Assembly (NCBI GenBank): GCA_001936135.1
Contig: CP012810.1
Coordinates: 496,001 to 560,000, forward strand
From: Saccharomycopsis fibuligera x Saccharomycopsis cf. fibuligera
Lineage: Eukaryota > Ascomycota > Saccharomycetes > Ascoideales > Saccharomycopsidaceae
Reading direction: 5' to 3'
DNA: 64,000 nucleotides
Of the stretch, positions 24,201 through 33,870 are shown piece by piece. Position 1 is the stretch's first letter, and the number at the start of each line of letters is the position of its first letter. Both the position numbers and the translations under genes were made by a program. The notes beneath the pieces were generated by a model that worked only from the letters and a program-made list of their open reading frames with translations, made no database searches and was not told the origin of the DNA.

Positions 24201-24520
24201 GTGGAGATGAAATGATTAGACGGGCATCAGGCCACGTCAAATTTGATTTAATCTTAACCACCATCAAAGTACAAAAATTACATACTATTGATATTATAAA
24301 ATTGATCAGATATACAAATACAATAAATTCCCAAACCCCGATTGTGGCGTTGACTTCTTTTTATAAAGAAGCCATGTCTACCAAGTTGTTTGATGATGTT
24401 ATTGAAAAACCAGCTACGGAAACTAAGATGCAACAAGTGTTGAAGAAGTTTTGCTCGTCGAGAGGGGATGCTTTGTCGGATACTGAAAGTATTGTTTCTG
24501 TTCGAAAGCCACTTGAATAA
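18224..24520 (+). CDS. RIM15: Rim15 PAS-kinase, nutrient and stress signalling
   Basis: A 2098-residue AGC-family kinase that, in yeasts, acts downstream of TORC1 and PKA to drive quiescence and stress programmes. Visible domains are a PAS-like region (about 240-310), a C2HC-type zinc finger (about 485-503, CNIC with a downstream His and Cys), the kinase domain beginning near 993 with GAFGSVY, HRD with Asp near 1118 and DFG near 1136, then GTPDYLAPE near 1376, and a C-terminal receiver-like domain from about 1957. Some 230 residues of low-complexity Ser/Asn/Gly sequence interrupt the kinase between DFG and the activation-segment end, as is usual for Rim15. The receiver has FDLILTT where a phospho-acceptor Asp would be expected, so it is probably not phosphorylated conventionally. 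CTG codons at residues 363 and 365, in an acidic stretch, would be Ser in the CUG clade. Short repeats at 18556-18600 and 23358-23423 add low-complexity runs. Confidence 0.97.
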   Translation: MKKKNTSLFSSSSTKKAIKQRNKHKAKDRNRSVSGISITSSSSDFGSDICSGSGSGSGIGIEVEDVSNNHHADCSKPRSSTHDLMHQNDDGDDLGTKQQQQKQQNRSFRETKLEDLTTKLEDLTTQQKILSPTPYRRLNFKQHVDMDQLKRQRSLSPCEPVPPAENNNQRQQPQQQQNQIAGENLLSNLLSPNVASVENFGSFDDDKTNNSNTVNRSPKRAATATAEQQDLVRASGKNPTATLELDLEGNIKHLSKSWEFFVGTSVRKIVKKPISKIIIGDQDDKAVFQRATEIMTSDDASYSVRFIVARNNIKFDHDEFTDDYDGDGDRDGEGDDMSNSSGSTNTVDGASAKSGSSTSQEDLDLDNDSANDITINEHDDDNYREHQSPSHSVNSKSSSELSTNDELIELEGQGILIHDINTNEPTHSMWLIRPYVEYEFLIEAPGRLAEILGFGAELFVHYLKAISDAGISNEQYVPPPQQLFCNICEQQVPNWWLERHSEICYFESKAESDLQIAHDNLVEHRNLINSIATLKTAEYKGLKLPISVENQSHHKSLLMIMPNRNLPNGLRFPFRTLHSLNELCTLSINVDPVDFESDEEKDQKSDTDDAHYDYSNSNDALDIDGSSGNRPITNNYKQSIEKEFSEIFEWRIPKSNDKAINILIEDTEALAKDKAEAVLRVVNTQRFHNQLKKEVDSLVLGAVHETVNKVSEHLNGVNRVSSPIISAAVGASPDLIYNYLDREGTPHSGDSNSIHNNNNNRNSTPISGAASGMLPSVPSPLRRSNSGLAMQRQGSSSSIVSDRKSCFGGNDSSQLSDSFRDFSLLDTAKNNSSSSLKKTKDTKNSTAGSTVTNSTTTTGGSAMPPPSLNSTLSPRRSYSPNAGMNSPLTSIQRNNKSQNNLYLNNNDSSVSSKPNTATSSPLLVGGDSNYSNVFLDYSAPSRKDFDDSGQPMHSTPSNLLLSQPTTSISKPPLSPLLISSFTSNKPAQPSIKDYEIIKPISKGAFGSVYLAKKKINGEYYAIKVLKKSDMVAKNQVTNVKAERAIMMSQSDSPFVAKLFCTFQTRNYLFLVMEYLIGGDCASLLKMLGALPEEWTKRYVAEIVVGVDALHCKGIVHRDLKPDNFLIDARGHLKLTDFGLSRMGLVGRQYRHQKKIPTVNTPDTDTFPFFSGSNTKKNSPIIPIINDHKRSISYASSISSSDSSNNLFVGSHGNSSTSIANYYNNSNNNNNELKSMASGATAGGSGVLNSSNNFNSPTTAWFENLMKQERSNSGLTGGSPRTNSLAGSIGGVQGGGQASGQGGSQGGGSNNNLSSNATATANPSDQTASPVVKPLHKSNSQTSFAFLDDDVLPNHASPQSLALFNPQSSTEARNFVGTPDYLAPETIKGAGQDESSDWWSLGCILFEFLFGYPPFHAHNVAKVFENILVGQIDWPELDPEELLLICSDEAKDLIEKLLNVDPRQRLGNNGATEIKNHDFFKGIDWDKLWDEEASFIPSVDDPASTDYFDSRGAKMDEALYEKDAEITADIVNDEHLREIFNANEDDNSPGYDAASASVTSATALTPGGGVDRWLSKFDEASSQGESGSETNTNTPTATSASTPSNNSDGQYLQSPSVVRKERRKSTRLVELNSSSEFGSFQYRNLTALEKANKDVINRLKSEHKDHRHHHHKSSMSSSSSSSLIDSGSRSRGLSFNSSYGTPPFISKPPPTSASASASASVSASVSTSVSASANVTSSNNSIGSGSPNRSGVQASSSTNHPHSFSPHIPSPSLRYEHSSHSIGVTPSGDDLNTSKSSLGRASPISTLHNSDNGPMAKLGDATTSNNNNESGEFMLPLADPKTVAKISPAQFGQEQQQHQHQYGVSFKNYNKGMLYGKNIVDFSPSSSDNEDSKNSAILRIRRRRSRRVGSGASSISMGKASINSSSGSGTLMTAGTKVPTSTTNNSELQLQSQLAQMKKFKSIDILVCEQIPIFRYSIKKLLEQLGCNVVAVGSGDEMIRRASGHVKFDLILTTIKVQKLHTIDIIKLIRYTNTINSQTPIVALTSFYKEAMSTKLFDDVIEKPATETKMQQVLKKFCSSRGDALSDTESIVSVRKPLE
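23358..23423 (+). repeat. 12-bp coding repeat within RIM15 (Ser-Ala/Val array)
   Basis: About five imperfect copies of a 12-base unit (TCAGCATCTGCT type) encode a Ser-Ala-Ser-Val run after the kinase domain. It is in frame and probably length-variable between strains. Confidence 0.75.
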
Positions 24521-25090
24521 TTTAAGTGCGCAAATGCAGACGCATATCAAGCAGTGTATTTGCTGATTTTGCACACATAAATCACACTTTCACAATGCTT
24601 TGCGCCCATTTTTGATTTACTTATTCTTTTGTTTACTTTTTCCCAACATTTCCTTTTTTTCGTGAATCTGTCTTTTTAAAAAAATCTAAAACTGTTATGA
24701 CAAAAGCGACATGGTTTTTTATATTGTGTTTTATTCATTATACTACTTCATTATATTTTTTGTTCGTAATTAGTGAGATCAATAATAATTAAATTTACGT
24801 TTACAGTTTTGAGTAACTAAGCTCAATATTATATTAAAGGACGCCGTGAAAATCTAAAATTTATAAATTAACTTGAGATCATAATGCTCAAAAAATTAAA
24901 CCGCAGTTAAGAAGACCCGCTTTTAGCAAAAAACTAAAATGTGAACTTAGATGTACAAAAAAGAAACAAAGGCAAAAGAGAAAAAAGATAAACGACTAAA
25001 ATACAGTTTAGTAAAAGCAAGTTTTGGAAAAAACAAAAACAGCTCAATACAAAGGAAAAAGTTTGAACCAAAAAGGACTCTATTTAGCCC
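24521..25090. other. Convergent 3' intergenic region of RIM15 and the Myb-like gene
   Basis: These 570 bases separate two stop codons facing each other. The DNA is AT-rich with T-rich then A-rich halves, as expected for two 3' UTRs and poly(A) sites. No gene is seen. Confidence 0.7.
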
Positions 25091-26224
25091 CTAGTGAGTA
25101 GCACCATAATAACTTTGAAAACCAACATTATTGCACCCATGTTGCTGTGAAAACCCATTATCTATATTACTCCATCCATTAGGATGAACCACATAAGGTA
25201 AACTAGTCCCCAAAGAGCCTTGCATTTCATCCTTGGGCAAATTGAACAATTCTGATGCCTTTTTGGCACAACTTGAAGGAGAAGCTCTTTTGCCATCTTT
25301 TTGTAACTGAAGCTGATTTGAAATATACTTCCATTTGACTTTCTCTCCAGTAGATAGCAAATTCTTGAGAGTTTTTATATCAGATTCTGTGAATTCTGGA
25401 TCTCTTAGTGACTCGTTGGTGTTGTTGTTGTAGTTTGCTGGGTTTCCATTCATGCTGCCTATACTGTGTTGGTATTGGGTGTGGACAGCCATTGATGGCA
25501 ATGGTGGAAACATTGTCTGGTTATTATTAATCTGAGCGGTAGAAGTAGTTAAGCCGATATCTGAACTTACAGAACCAGAAGCCAGCTGTGGCAAAGTGTG
25601 GTGATTTGAACTGTTAATGCTGCTACCAAAGCGAGGCAAAGAATCAATATCGTTAAAAGCTGCACTGCTAACTGGAGGTAACATTGGTGGAGGTGGTGGT
25701 ATCACTGGCGAATGGCTAGTGATGTTATTGTTTGTATTGGTGTTGCTAAAATCAGTTGTCTTCGAAGATAAATATTTAGAATTGTTAGCTAACGGGGATG
25801 CGTCAAGTGAGCTGTTTCCATCGGAATAATTTGTAGCCCCGCTACTACTTGGGAAACTACTGATAGACTGGTTTGAAGGTGTCTGTGCCTCGGATAGGTC
25901 AGAGTACCGATTGTTGCTGCTGTTGCTGCCGTAATTGTTGTAATTACTAATGTTGCCGGCGTAATGCAGCGAACCAAAGGACATAGATGGACGAGATGGT
26001 GGTGGAAGCGATTGAGCATGTTGTGAATATGGGTTGTGAGATGTGCTGCTAATATTTGCAAAGCCACTTTCCGTTTTGGGTTGGCTGCTGTAATTACCGC
26101 TTAGTGGATAATTTACGTCTGCTTTGGCGGAGGCATTAGCTTCAGGGGCAATATTAGCGCACTGGCGGGATATGCGACCAGTGATACCTAGTTTATCAGC
26201 GTAGTTTATTGGTTCTGTGCTCAT
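25091..26224 (-). CDS. Myb/SANT-like putative transcription regulator
   Basis: A 377-residue protein. The first 270 residues are low in complexity, rich in Ser, Asn, Pro and Tyr, with a proline run (PPPPP) near 177. At about residues 282-340 is a compact block with the shape of a Myb/SANT-type helical unit: FTESDIKTLKNLL, then WKYISNQLQ, then a CAKKASELFNLP helix. It is followed by LGTSLPYVVHPNGW, a short motif that looks conserved. This suggests DNA or chromatin binding, but I cannot name an orthologue. A long gene-free upstream region of 5 kb also fits a regulator. The gene converges on RIM15. CDS is well supported by start, length and domain; the function is inferred. Confidence 0.85.
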   Translation of the reverse strand: MSTEPINYADKLGITGRISRQCANIAPEANASAKADVNYPLSGNYSSQPKTESGFANISSTSHNPYSQHAQSLPPPSRPSMSFGSLHYAGNISNYNNYGSNSSNNRYSDLSEAQTPSNQSISSFPSSSGATNYSDGNSSLDASPLANNSKYLSSKTTDFSNTNTNNNITSHSPVIPPPPPMLPPVSSAAFNDIDSLPRFGSSINSSNHHTLPQLASGSVSSDIGLTTSTAQINNNQTMFPPLPSMAVHTQYQHSIGSMNGNPANYNNNTNESLRDPEFTESDIKTLKNLLSTGEKVKWKYISNQLQLQKDGKRASPSSCAKKASELFNLPKDEMQGSLGTSLPYVVHPNGWSNIDNGFSQQHGCNNVGFQSYYGATH

Positions 26225-28769
26225 TTTTTATTTGATTGTAAGCTCTAAGTTAAAAAATAGGCAGTTTGAGATTTTGATTGTTTTTTTTTTCCTTTAATTC
26301 TTCAAATGTGAAATTTTTTGAAGTTTACAACAGGTTTGATGATTATTATATATAACTGGGCCAGGGTTGGTCAATGAAGCAATCAACGGCTTTTTTACCA
26401 GGTCTTGAGGAAAATGTATATATAATTCGTCAATCTTTGGGGATTGATTCTGTGCTCTGATAGGCTGGTCAAACAACTGTGGGTAACTGAGTGTGTAATA
26501 ATAATAATAAAATGCGAAAGTAGCAAAGTTATCCCAAGAAGCAAAACATCGACAATGTGAACTAAAAAAAAAAGAAATTAGTTGGCCTAGTGCTAAACTC
26601 GGCGCAGGAAGACAGATGGGAGATCTTTTTCTTGAAAAAATTTCGATCTGCGGAAGAAATAAAGAGATGTCCACGAATTGAATAGGTCGCTTGATTAAGA
26701 GGAATCATTCATACCTTATATATAGATCAACGAAATTGTGTACTTTCCTTAAATAGAAAAGTTGTTCTTGGGCGAGATTCTGTGTATACATGTGTACATT
26801 ATTGAGCGCGACATAAAACATGTTTTAACTGAAAGGTGGCCAGCCGTATTTGCTTTGTCTTCCTTAGAATTGGGTATGTGCAGGAGTGACCAGTGATGCT
26901 ACCAGTTAGTATTCACATTATTTAGAGAGCCGATCTAGTGCCAGGAGATGGAAATGTCACACGTAAGCAAGCACTATTAGTGCAAGGCGAGACAAATGGT
27001 TATCGGTACATATAAGATCGGCGCTGCGTAAAGAGCAAGCATGTATACAATATATTGTAAACATTTCGTTATATAATAAATTTTCTCTGTCTCTTGTTTC
27101 AATGAAGAAAATGATATTGAGTCAAGATAAATACAAAACATAATAATAATAATAATAATTACGATGTTAAAAATTATTCATTGATAACACGATAGTTGAT
27201 GTGACATTGAAAATAGCAAGAATATTATTTATTCAAAACACGGGCCTTGATGGGTTTATCTGAACAAGACTCTTATCAGCTCTCATATATATCACATTAT
27301 AGAGGTATACTTCATTAATGGGTAGCTATATAGCTAGTGGCTCTAGATTCGCGGGGGGGGGCAGTGCTAAATAATTGATGGATAGATAGGCGAGTAGGCG
27401 AATACAGACTAAATGTGTTAGTCTAGACACTTTTGAGTACTGATGATATTCCAATCGGTGACATAAATAGGACTCTCATAATTTTTGTGGGGACGCTCTC
27501 CGGCTAGCTATATCTGCCCTGACCTAAGAATTCGCTTTCGCTAATAAGTATTTTGGCTCTTCGGAATTTTAGCAAAAGAAACAGACAAAAAAACGGCGTT
27601 ATTGTTGAGTATGCATATTGACGCAGGACACTGTTTCGTATTTTCTTGTTCGGTGAGCATTCAAAACACGGTGCCGAGATGGTTTCTCTGAGCTCTGCTT
27701 TCTGCTGGTTATTGTTAATGTTTGGAGTCTGAAAGATAGCAAAAATATGTTGGCTATACTATAAGCGCTTGTATATTTTACTATATAGCATAGTGAAGCT
27801 AGCTCCTTGGTTGTGGCTTCGAGCACGAAACTACTATACTCATGATATTATTGCAAGCATACACACCGTTTACGTATTGATTTTATGCAATAGTAAGAGA
27901 GTCTCAGTCTGGCCAGGCCTCGTGTCAATTCTCTCAACGCGTATCACCAATCAAATTGTTCCAATTACCAATTTCCCGGTTGTGCTTGTATACGCACAAA
28001 GAGATACTTGAAATGAGAAAAGGCTGGGACCGCAACAGCCAAAGCTCGCAATATCATTACAGTATTTTGGATTTTAGATGTGGGAGCGACATCCAGGTGC
28101 GCAAAGTTGCCAATTTGTCAATTTGTCAATTTCATTAAAATTTTTAAGACTTTTTGCCTGCAATTCTTCTTACAATTTTTATTCTGTACTCCACATAATA
28201 CACATTCACTGATTCATTCATCAGTACATTCTGCGTAGTATTATATATGCTCAATTGTAAGCTTTGGGCAGCTATTGTGCTTCAAAATGCACAGTGAATA
28301 ATGTCGTAAAAGGACTCAAAAGTGCAGGCCATACTGTTCCCTGTTATATTACCAGTCGTATTCAAAGGTCTTGCACGATTATATTGAGGTTTCCATCCTC
28401 GCGTATCCACTCGTATTCGGTGACATTAAAAACTTTTTCTACGCCTTGCAAAACCAAAAAATAATTACACTTGTTAAATATGCCTATAGGTCACAACAAT
28501 AATCTATACAAGTAAGGCTCTTTAACTATCACGCTTACAAGCGCGACTCATGATTTCTTATGGTTTCCAAAAAATAGTAGAGATGATGAGTTTCAGTTTA
28601 GATTTCTTTTGTGGCGCACATTGAAGCTAGAACCCCATATGGCGCTACCACTGAGATCTCGCCAATTGCTTCTACATCCAAGTTGAGCGTTTTGTTTTCC
28701 GTAGAGAATACTGTAGTCTGTGGGCTTCAGTAACTTGAAATCTTGTTGTTTTATTAATATTGACGAGGA

Positions 28770-29000
28770 CATGCCGGATCGCGCAGCGTACTTCCGACCA
28801 ATGTTGAATCTATTGATCGATCGTCTCACAATTTCCGGTTGGCATTAGTATCGGAAAAATTGATGTGCTCCGTAACTACCGGGTCTCGTCCGCAAGAAAT
28901 AGTTCCGGCAAAACCGCATTCGGTCGCTTCGCAATTGCAGCCGGATTAGATCAATTCAAAATTTTTCATTTGAACGAAAAGAAACGAGTTTCCGGCCAAA
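28770..29000. promoter_or_regulatory. CCGG-rich cluster
   Basis: At least five CCGG tetramers occur in about 230 bases (near 28773, 28835, 28878, 28905, 28942 and 28993), in otherwise AT-rich DNA. CGG half-sites are the usual targets of Zn2Cys6 regulators, so a binding cluster is possible, but the spacing shows no single repeated pattern. It lies 2.2 kb upstream of the SOU1-like gene. Function is unproven. Confidence 0.35.
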
Positions 29001-31034
29001 GTGAAATTGTGATCTCTTGACATCTAATGTGTCAAAAAAAATGTTCACTCACTTGTTCGAAGTATATAGAGCTGCCATGTATGCTAGGAGCCGTCTCTGC
29101 CATATAATGTGGTAAGGTTGAACGTTGTTAGTGCTTTTGATGAAGTGAATTAGTAAGTAAGCAATATACTGTCAGCAATTAGCATCAACCAGTTGGGTCT
29201 GGAATTTAAGGAATTGCTATCTGATTAAATTTACGGAAGAAGGTTGGCTGCCACCGTTGAATAACTTTGTTTTTCCTGCTTCGCATTTGTTTATTTTTTC
29301 GAGATAGCGTTATAACGTACAATACAAAAAAAGAAGAAAAAAAAAATTTTTCTCTTTATCTTAAAAAAAGCTTTCAACGTTACATGAAATTACCAAACTG
29401 TAACCCAATATTTCATAATTGAAGGAAAACGCTCTCCTTTCGGCTGTCTCGTTTCTTTTTACTATTATTGTTCTTTTTATTTCAATTGAGTTTGTGTTTT
29501 TCGAAGGAAAAAAAAGCGTTTAGCGCTCAATTGAGCCCCTTTTTGTCTGAGATGCCGATACTACTACTGATTGGTAATTGAAACTTCCGTAACATCATAA
29601 AAATATTGTTTCTGTTTTTATGCATGCACGTGCCTCTTTGGAGCACCACTAAGACTATAGTCTATGCTTGATTCGCCGAATCTGGGCCTACACTGCGTTT
29701 GTGTAACATATATGTCGTAATGGACACCAGCAAATTTACATCATTTGCATCATCAAGCCTTTCAGATGCCGCTGCGTATGCTGTGTCGCGGAAAAATTAG
29801 GGGAGCAAGAGTATTGTGGGCTCTTATTAAGAAGCACGGAGAGCTAAAAAGAAACACGATCAACAGGCTTCAACGGCGCTACTAGCGCTTGACAAAAGTA
29901 AAAAGAAACTTACAAAAAGATAAAAGGACACGCAGCGCATCCGGAGCCGATTGTTTCTGTATGTGTGTATGTATGTGTGCGCGTATAGGAATCGGGATTG
30001 GAACAACGTTAAGTGCAAGAATAAAAAAAAAGAAAAGAAACAAAAGTTGAACCAAACATTTCTATTGATCAGTCCAGAAAATAGTGGGCGCTAACGGATC
30101 AAACTTAATGGAGGGGGGGCGAGAACTATTTTGAACAACAAATTGCAATTTATTAGTGATTGTGGCAAAGCAGAGAGTTAAAAGAAACAAAGGGGCATGC
30201 TGGGATGCACTAGAGGGGACAGTAAGAGAAAGAAAAAGGGATATCCGGCAGAGAACACCATTGGGTAGAAAAATGAGAGAGGTGAGAAAAAGTGACAAAA
30301 ATAGAAAAACAGAAAAACACCGCAGTAAACAGCTTATTAGGGAGGGAAAGCACACCACCCACACTAGCCTATCAATTGAGGTTGTTATCCGGAGCATTCT
30401 GGACAAAATAGGTTTGCACTAGTGGTGGTGCCGTGTGCAAGGAGTGGTGGGCGAGTTCAACTCATATTTCTGTCACTGTAGTGCTGTAGTGCTGTAGTGG
30501 AGTTGTGTTTTAAGCTCCAACGTTGTGCCCCGTAAATTAGCGACTAAAAATTGCTGCTGCTGCCAAAGAGGAAATTTTTGTGGAGCAACAAGCGATGACC
30601 TTCGCAAAAAAACGGTGGCCAGCAACAAGTCCGAAATCAAGTAATCACAACAACAAAAAACAATCCCCGCTACTACTCAGGATGCTCAGTATTATTGGTA
30701 GCTAACCATAGCCAGTCCACTGGCAGACTGAGGTGGTGTCGTGTTATCCAATATTTGACGCACACATAACAAAACCTTTCAAAAACCGCAGACACATTCA
30801 GGATGGCTTTCTGCTGGCGGCCAAAAGAAATTGGGCTGTGGGCCGCCGATTTCTTTTTCCTGTTGCTGAAGGGTGCACCGCATGTGGCGCGCGAGAGCTT
30901 CCGTAACCTTTCTTTTTAGGTTTGTGGCCAGCTCCAGGTTTCTGCGCTGTAATGCACCATGCGGGTGCTGCAGAAAAAGAAACAAGCAATAAGAAGAAAA
31001 AACAAAAAAAAAAAGCAACGCCTGTCAGAAAGAG

Positions 31035-31042
31035 TATAAATA
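31035..31042 (+). promoter_or_regulatory. TATA box of the SOU1-like gene
   Basis: TATAAATA lies 202 bases before the start codon and is followed by a T-rich and CT-rich leader. This is the pattern of strongly transcribed yeast genes and agrees with the highly biased codon use of the gene. Confidence 0.65.
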
Positions 31043-31243
31043 ACCAACACCTCCACATTTCACAGAAAATTTTTATTCTTCTTTTTTTTTTGTTTTTTTC
31101 GTTCTTAGTAATACCATTATCAGTTTACTGTTTACCTATCACTGCTTACTGCTTCTAGTCTTTCTCTCTCTCAAAAGACACTTATATTCTTAGAACATTT
31201 TTACAAACCACAGTTCTCTTCTTTCAATCTTTTATATTCCATA

Positions 31244-32095
31244 ATGACTCAAAGTTTGTTTCCAAAGATCACCGACATTGTCCCTTCTTTCAGATTGGAT
31301 AACAGATTGGCTGTTATCACTGGCGGTTCTGGTGGTTTAGCCGCTGTTCTCTCCAAAGCCTTGTTAGCTCAAGGTGCATCTGTTGCTTTAGTTGACATGG
31401 TTCAAGAACGTGTTGACAAGTCCGCTGAAGAATTGGCCGAATGGAGTTCTTTTAATAAGATTCCTTTAACTACTTTACAAGGTGTAAAGAAAATCTCTTC
31501 ATGGCAATGTAATGTTGCTGACGACGCTGAAGTCACCAAAGTTTTCAACGACGTTAACGCTAAACATCAAGCTGTTGCTGACTTGTTAGTGCATACCGCC
31601 GGCTTCTGTCAGAATATCGAGGCTTTGGACTATCCTGCCAAAAATGCCCAAAACTTGATTAACGTCAACTTGTTGGGTTCTTTATATTGCTCTCAAGCAA
31701 TTGCCAGAAACTTGGTAGCTGCTAACCAAACCGGTTCCTTGATCTTGATTGGCTCCATGTCTGGTGTTATTGTCAATGATCCACAACCACAATGTGCTTA
31801 CAACATGTCTAAAGCTGGTGTCATTCACTTGGTCAAGTCTTTAGCTTGTGAATGGGCTAAATATGGTATTAGAGTTAACACCTTGTCTCCAGGCTACATT
31901 GCTACTCCATTAACTAAACAAGTCTTGTCTGGTAATGAGGAGTTGAAACAATCTTGGGAAGGTAGAGTTCCATTAAAAAGAATGGCTGATCCAAAAGAAT
32001 TTGTTGGTACTGTTTTGTACTTGGCTAGTCATGATGCTTCAAGTTATACTACAGGTGAGAACATTATGGTTGATGGTGGTTACCAATGTTGGTAA
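31244..32095 (+). CDS. SOU1-like NADP(H)-dependent short-chain dehydrogenase
   Basis: A 283-residue classical SDR, close in shape to the Candida Sou1/Sou2 sorbose and sorbitol reductases. The nucleotide-binding glycine motif TGGSGG is at residues 26-31. The catalytic serine is near 173 (SMSG), and the YxxxK pair is Tyr186/Lys190 in YNMSK. The usual N-A/H-A-G segment appears as LLVHTAGFC. The C-terminal SPGYIATPLT and DGGYQCW motifs are typical. Substrate could be sorbose, fructose or another carbonyl compound; the sequence does not decide this, and carbonyl reductases of the same clade are alternatives. Codon use is strongly biased to preferred yeast codons (GGT, TTG, GCT), unlike the neighbouring genes, so it is probably abundant. 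The length matches the family (about 280). Confidence 0.93.
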   Translation: MTQSLFPKITDIVPSFRLDNRLAVITGGSGGLAAVLSKALLAQGASVALVDMVQERVDKSAEELAEWSSFNKIPLTTLQGVKKISSWQCNVADDAEVTKVFNDVNAKHQAVADLLVHTAGFCQNIEALDYPAKNAQNLINVNLLGSLYCSQAIARNLVAANQTGSLILIGSMSGVIVNDPQPQCAYNMSKAGVIHLVKSLACEWAKYGIRVNTLSPGYIATPLTKQVLSGNEELKQSWEGRVPLKRMADPKEFVGTVLYLASHDASSYTTGENIMVDGGYQCW

Positions 32096-33754
32096 TCTTG
32101 ACGTCTTTCAATCCATTTGCTTAATTTTTCTATATTTTTTGTTACTGCTCACTTTCCTGGCTACTTTATAAAAACGATTTTGTGACATAAATTGTTCTAA
32201 CTGCGTTTACTTCTTTCCTTTTGGTTTTGGTTTTTTTTTGTTACACTTGTGTTTCTTGTTGCTTAGCATTTGGTTTCGATAACTGCTTTTATATAATATA
32301 ATTCTAATTTAATTCTCTGTCTGGTCTATCATAAAAAAATCACTGTAATTATAATAACACTGCTGAATTTTGCTGACAAGGTTGGGCAGCTTTAACTGTG
32401 CTAGCTTTAAGGTTTGCGCTCTTTTTTTCCCGTATTTTTCCTGGTTTTTGTGGATAAGGTATTTGTATAAGCAACCGTGGTAGATTGAGCAAAAAGAAAC
32501 ACTGCAACGTTGCTTTCCGAAATGCGGAGTAGATAATGCATACACCGGAAATGTGAGATTGGGAGACAAACATAAGCAATGGATTGAGAAAACCCATTTT
32601 CCATTGGTTGCACCATATTACTATAATTAATTGACTCGAGCCACCTGCTACATACCTATTTATCGGTGAAGGATTATTATTAATCGACTCAACATTGTTG
32701 AAAGACAGTCGCAAGCAAGCAAGATGGGACTTCAGTAATCCGATGTATAGTAATGTTATATGGCAGTTTTGCTAATAGTTTGTCTGTTTATCCTGTCCAA
32801 ATCCATGTAGCTCGGTATTACCCCCTATTACTGCATAGATTGTTTGATCTTCAGTTAATTAAGACAATTAATTGCATTGGCCATTACAATCGTTGAAAAC
32901 CAGACTGGATCCTTACAAAAGAAATAAGTTGCTTTGCTGGAATGTTGATCATTGAGTATTTACTTGCTTACAAAGCACATTATGTAGAAGTCTTTGTTGT
33001 TCTCAGTAAAAGCAGAAGCAATTGAAGCCGACTTAGTAGCTATTTACCCCAGATTTTTATCTCTAAAAATGAAAAAAAAAAATAAACAAAAAAAAAATTC
33101 TGTTTTTTGGAAAACCAAGTGACATTGGCGCTACCCCAGAAAAATTTCCATTTTCTATTTTTGTTTCAGGAAAACAAACAAACTAATGCAAAAAAGAAAC
33201 GAGACTCCGCGCAGTGATCTGCATCGGAGATTATAGGCCATCCTAAATGGTGCAGCTACATACAGCGTAATGCAGGCACAACCGCCGCACCCGCGAAGGA
33301 AATTTTAACACCGAAATTTGCAAAGGATGCGAAGCTGAGCGTCGTCAAGTAAGAAAGTACAATGGTATACTCTAATCACTGCAAATAAAAAAAAATTGTG
33401 GGGTACGCATCACCTCGTCCAGTGTCTGGCTGAGCCCTTTTGACTATGTTTTGATTATTTGCTTATAACCTCATGGAAGACGACAATATTTGTTTCACTT
33501 GTCCAAGCGAAGGAATTATATAAAGGGCGGCTTTGGTATGACTTTGTGAATCATCTAGTGTATGCACTCACAACGCAAAATAAGTGAATTTGCTATGAAA
33601 TTCCTGAGCACAAAAGCTAACATTTATGCATTCGCCTAACTACATTTATAAAAAAGCTCAGAAACTCGATACTAGTTTCGGCAATTGCCGAAATTAATAT
33701 TTCTTCAATATCAAAAATTTAAATGTTTTTGGTCATAATGTACCTGATAAAAAA
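32096..33754. other. Intergenic region between the SOU1-like gene and tRNA-Leu
   Basis: No gene is seen in these 1.7 kb. The first 200 bases are T-rich and probably hold the dehydrogenase 3' UTR. Overlapping minus frames at 32309-32714 lack any recognisable motif. Confidence 0.55.
33749..33754 (-). terminator. RNA polymerase III terminator of tRNA-Leu
   Basis: Six A on the plus strand, that is TTTTTT on the transcribed strand, lie directly after the discriminator base of the tRNA-Leu gene. Confidence 0.9.
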
Positions 33755-33870
33755 TGGACGCGATGAGGTTCGAACTCATGCCTCTTTCGAGACTCGATTG
33801 CTCAGCTGTTTAGCTGCAAGAAACCGTAGTATCTTGAGTCGAGCGCCTTAGACCACTCGGCCACACGTCC
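33755..33870 (-). tRNA. tRNA-Leu (anticodon CAA) with intron
   Basis: The minus strand folds as a leucine tRNA. The acceptor stem pairs GGACGTG with CGCGTCC, the D arm is GCCGAGTGGTCTAAGGC, the T arm carries GAGTTCGAACCTC (B box), and a long variable arm is present. The anticodon stem pairs CTCGA with TCGAG around the loop CTCAAGA, giving anticodon CAA, which reads UUG. An intron of about 34 bases follows the base after the anticodon and contains CTTG, which can pair with the anticodon, as in other fungal tRNA-Leu(CAA) precursors. Mature length is about 82. Confidence 0.95.

Larger units (their letters stand above)
26225..31243. other. 5.0-kb gene-free region between two divergent genes
   Basis: No gene could be supported. 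Frames of 60-126 codons occur, but they overlap each other, are low in complexity and lack known motifs. The left part is presumably the Myb-like gene's leader and promoter, and the right part serves the dehydrogenase. Visible items are a (TAA)n run near 27143, a G-run near 27353, an 8-bp CAATTTGT tandem near 28108-28132, a CCGG-rich patch at 28770-29000, a CACGTG box at 29627-29632, a purine-rich block at 30160-30340, and a CTGTAGTG triple repeat at 30476-30500. Confidence 0.55.

Noticed and set aside
28593-28829. 78-codon minus-strand frame
   Set aside because: No family resemblance, short, and located within the CCGG-rich island.
32309-32714. Overlapping minus-strand frames after the SOU1-like gene
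   Set aside because: They overlap each other in different frames and show no domain or compositional sign of coding.
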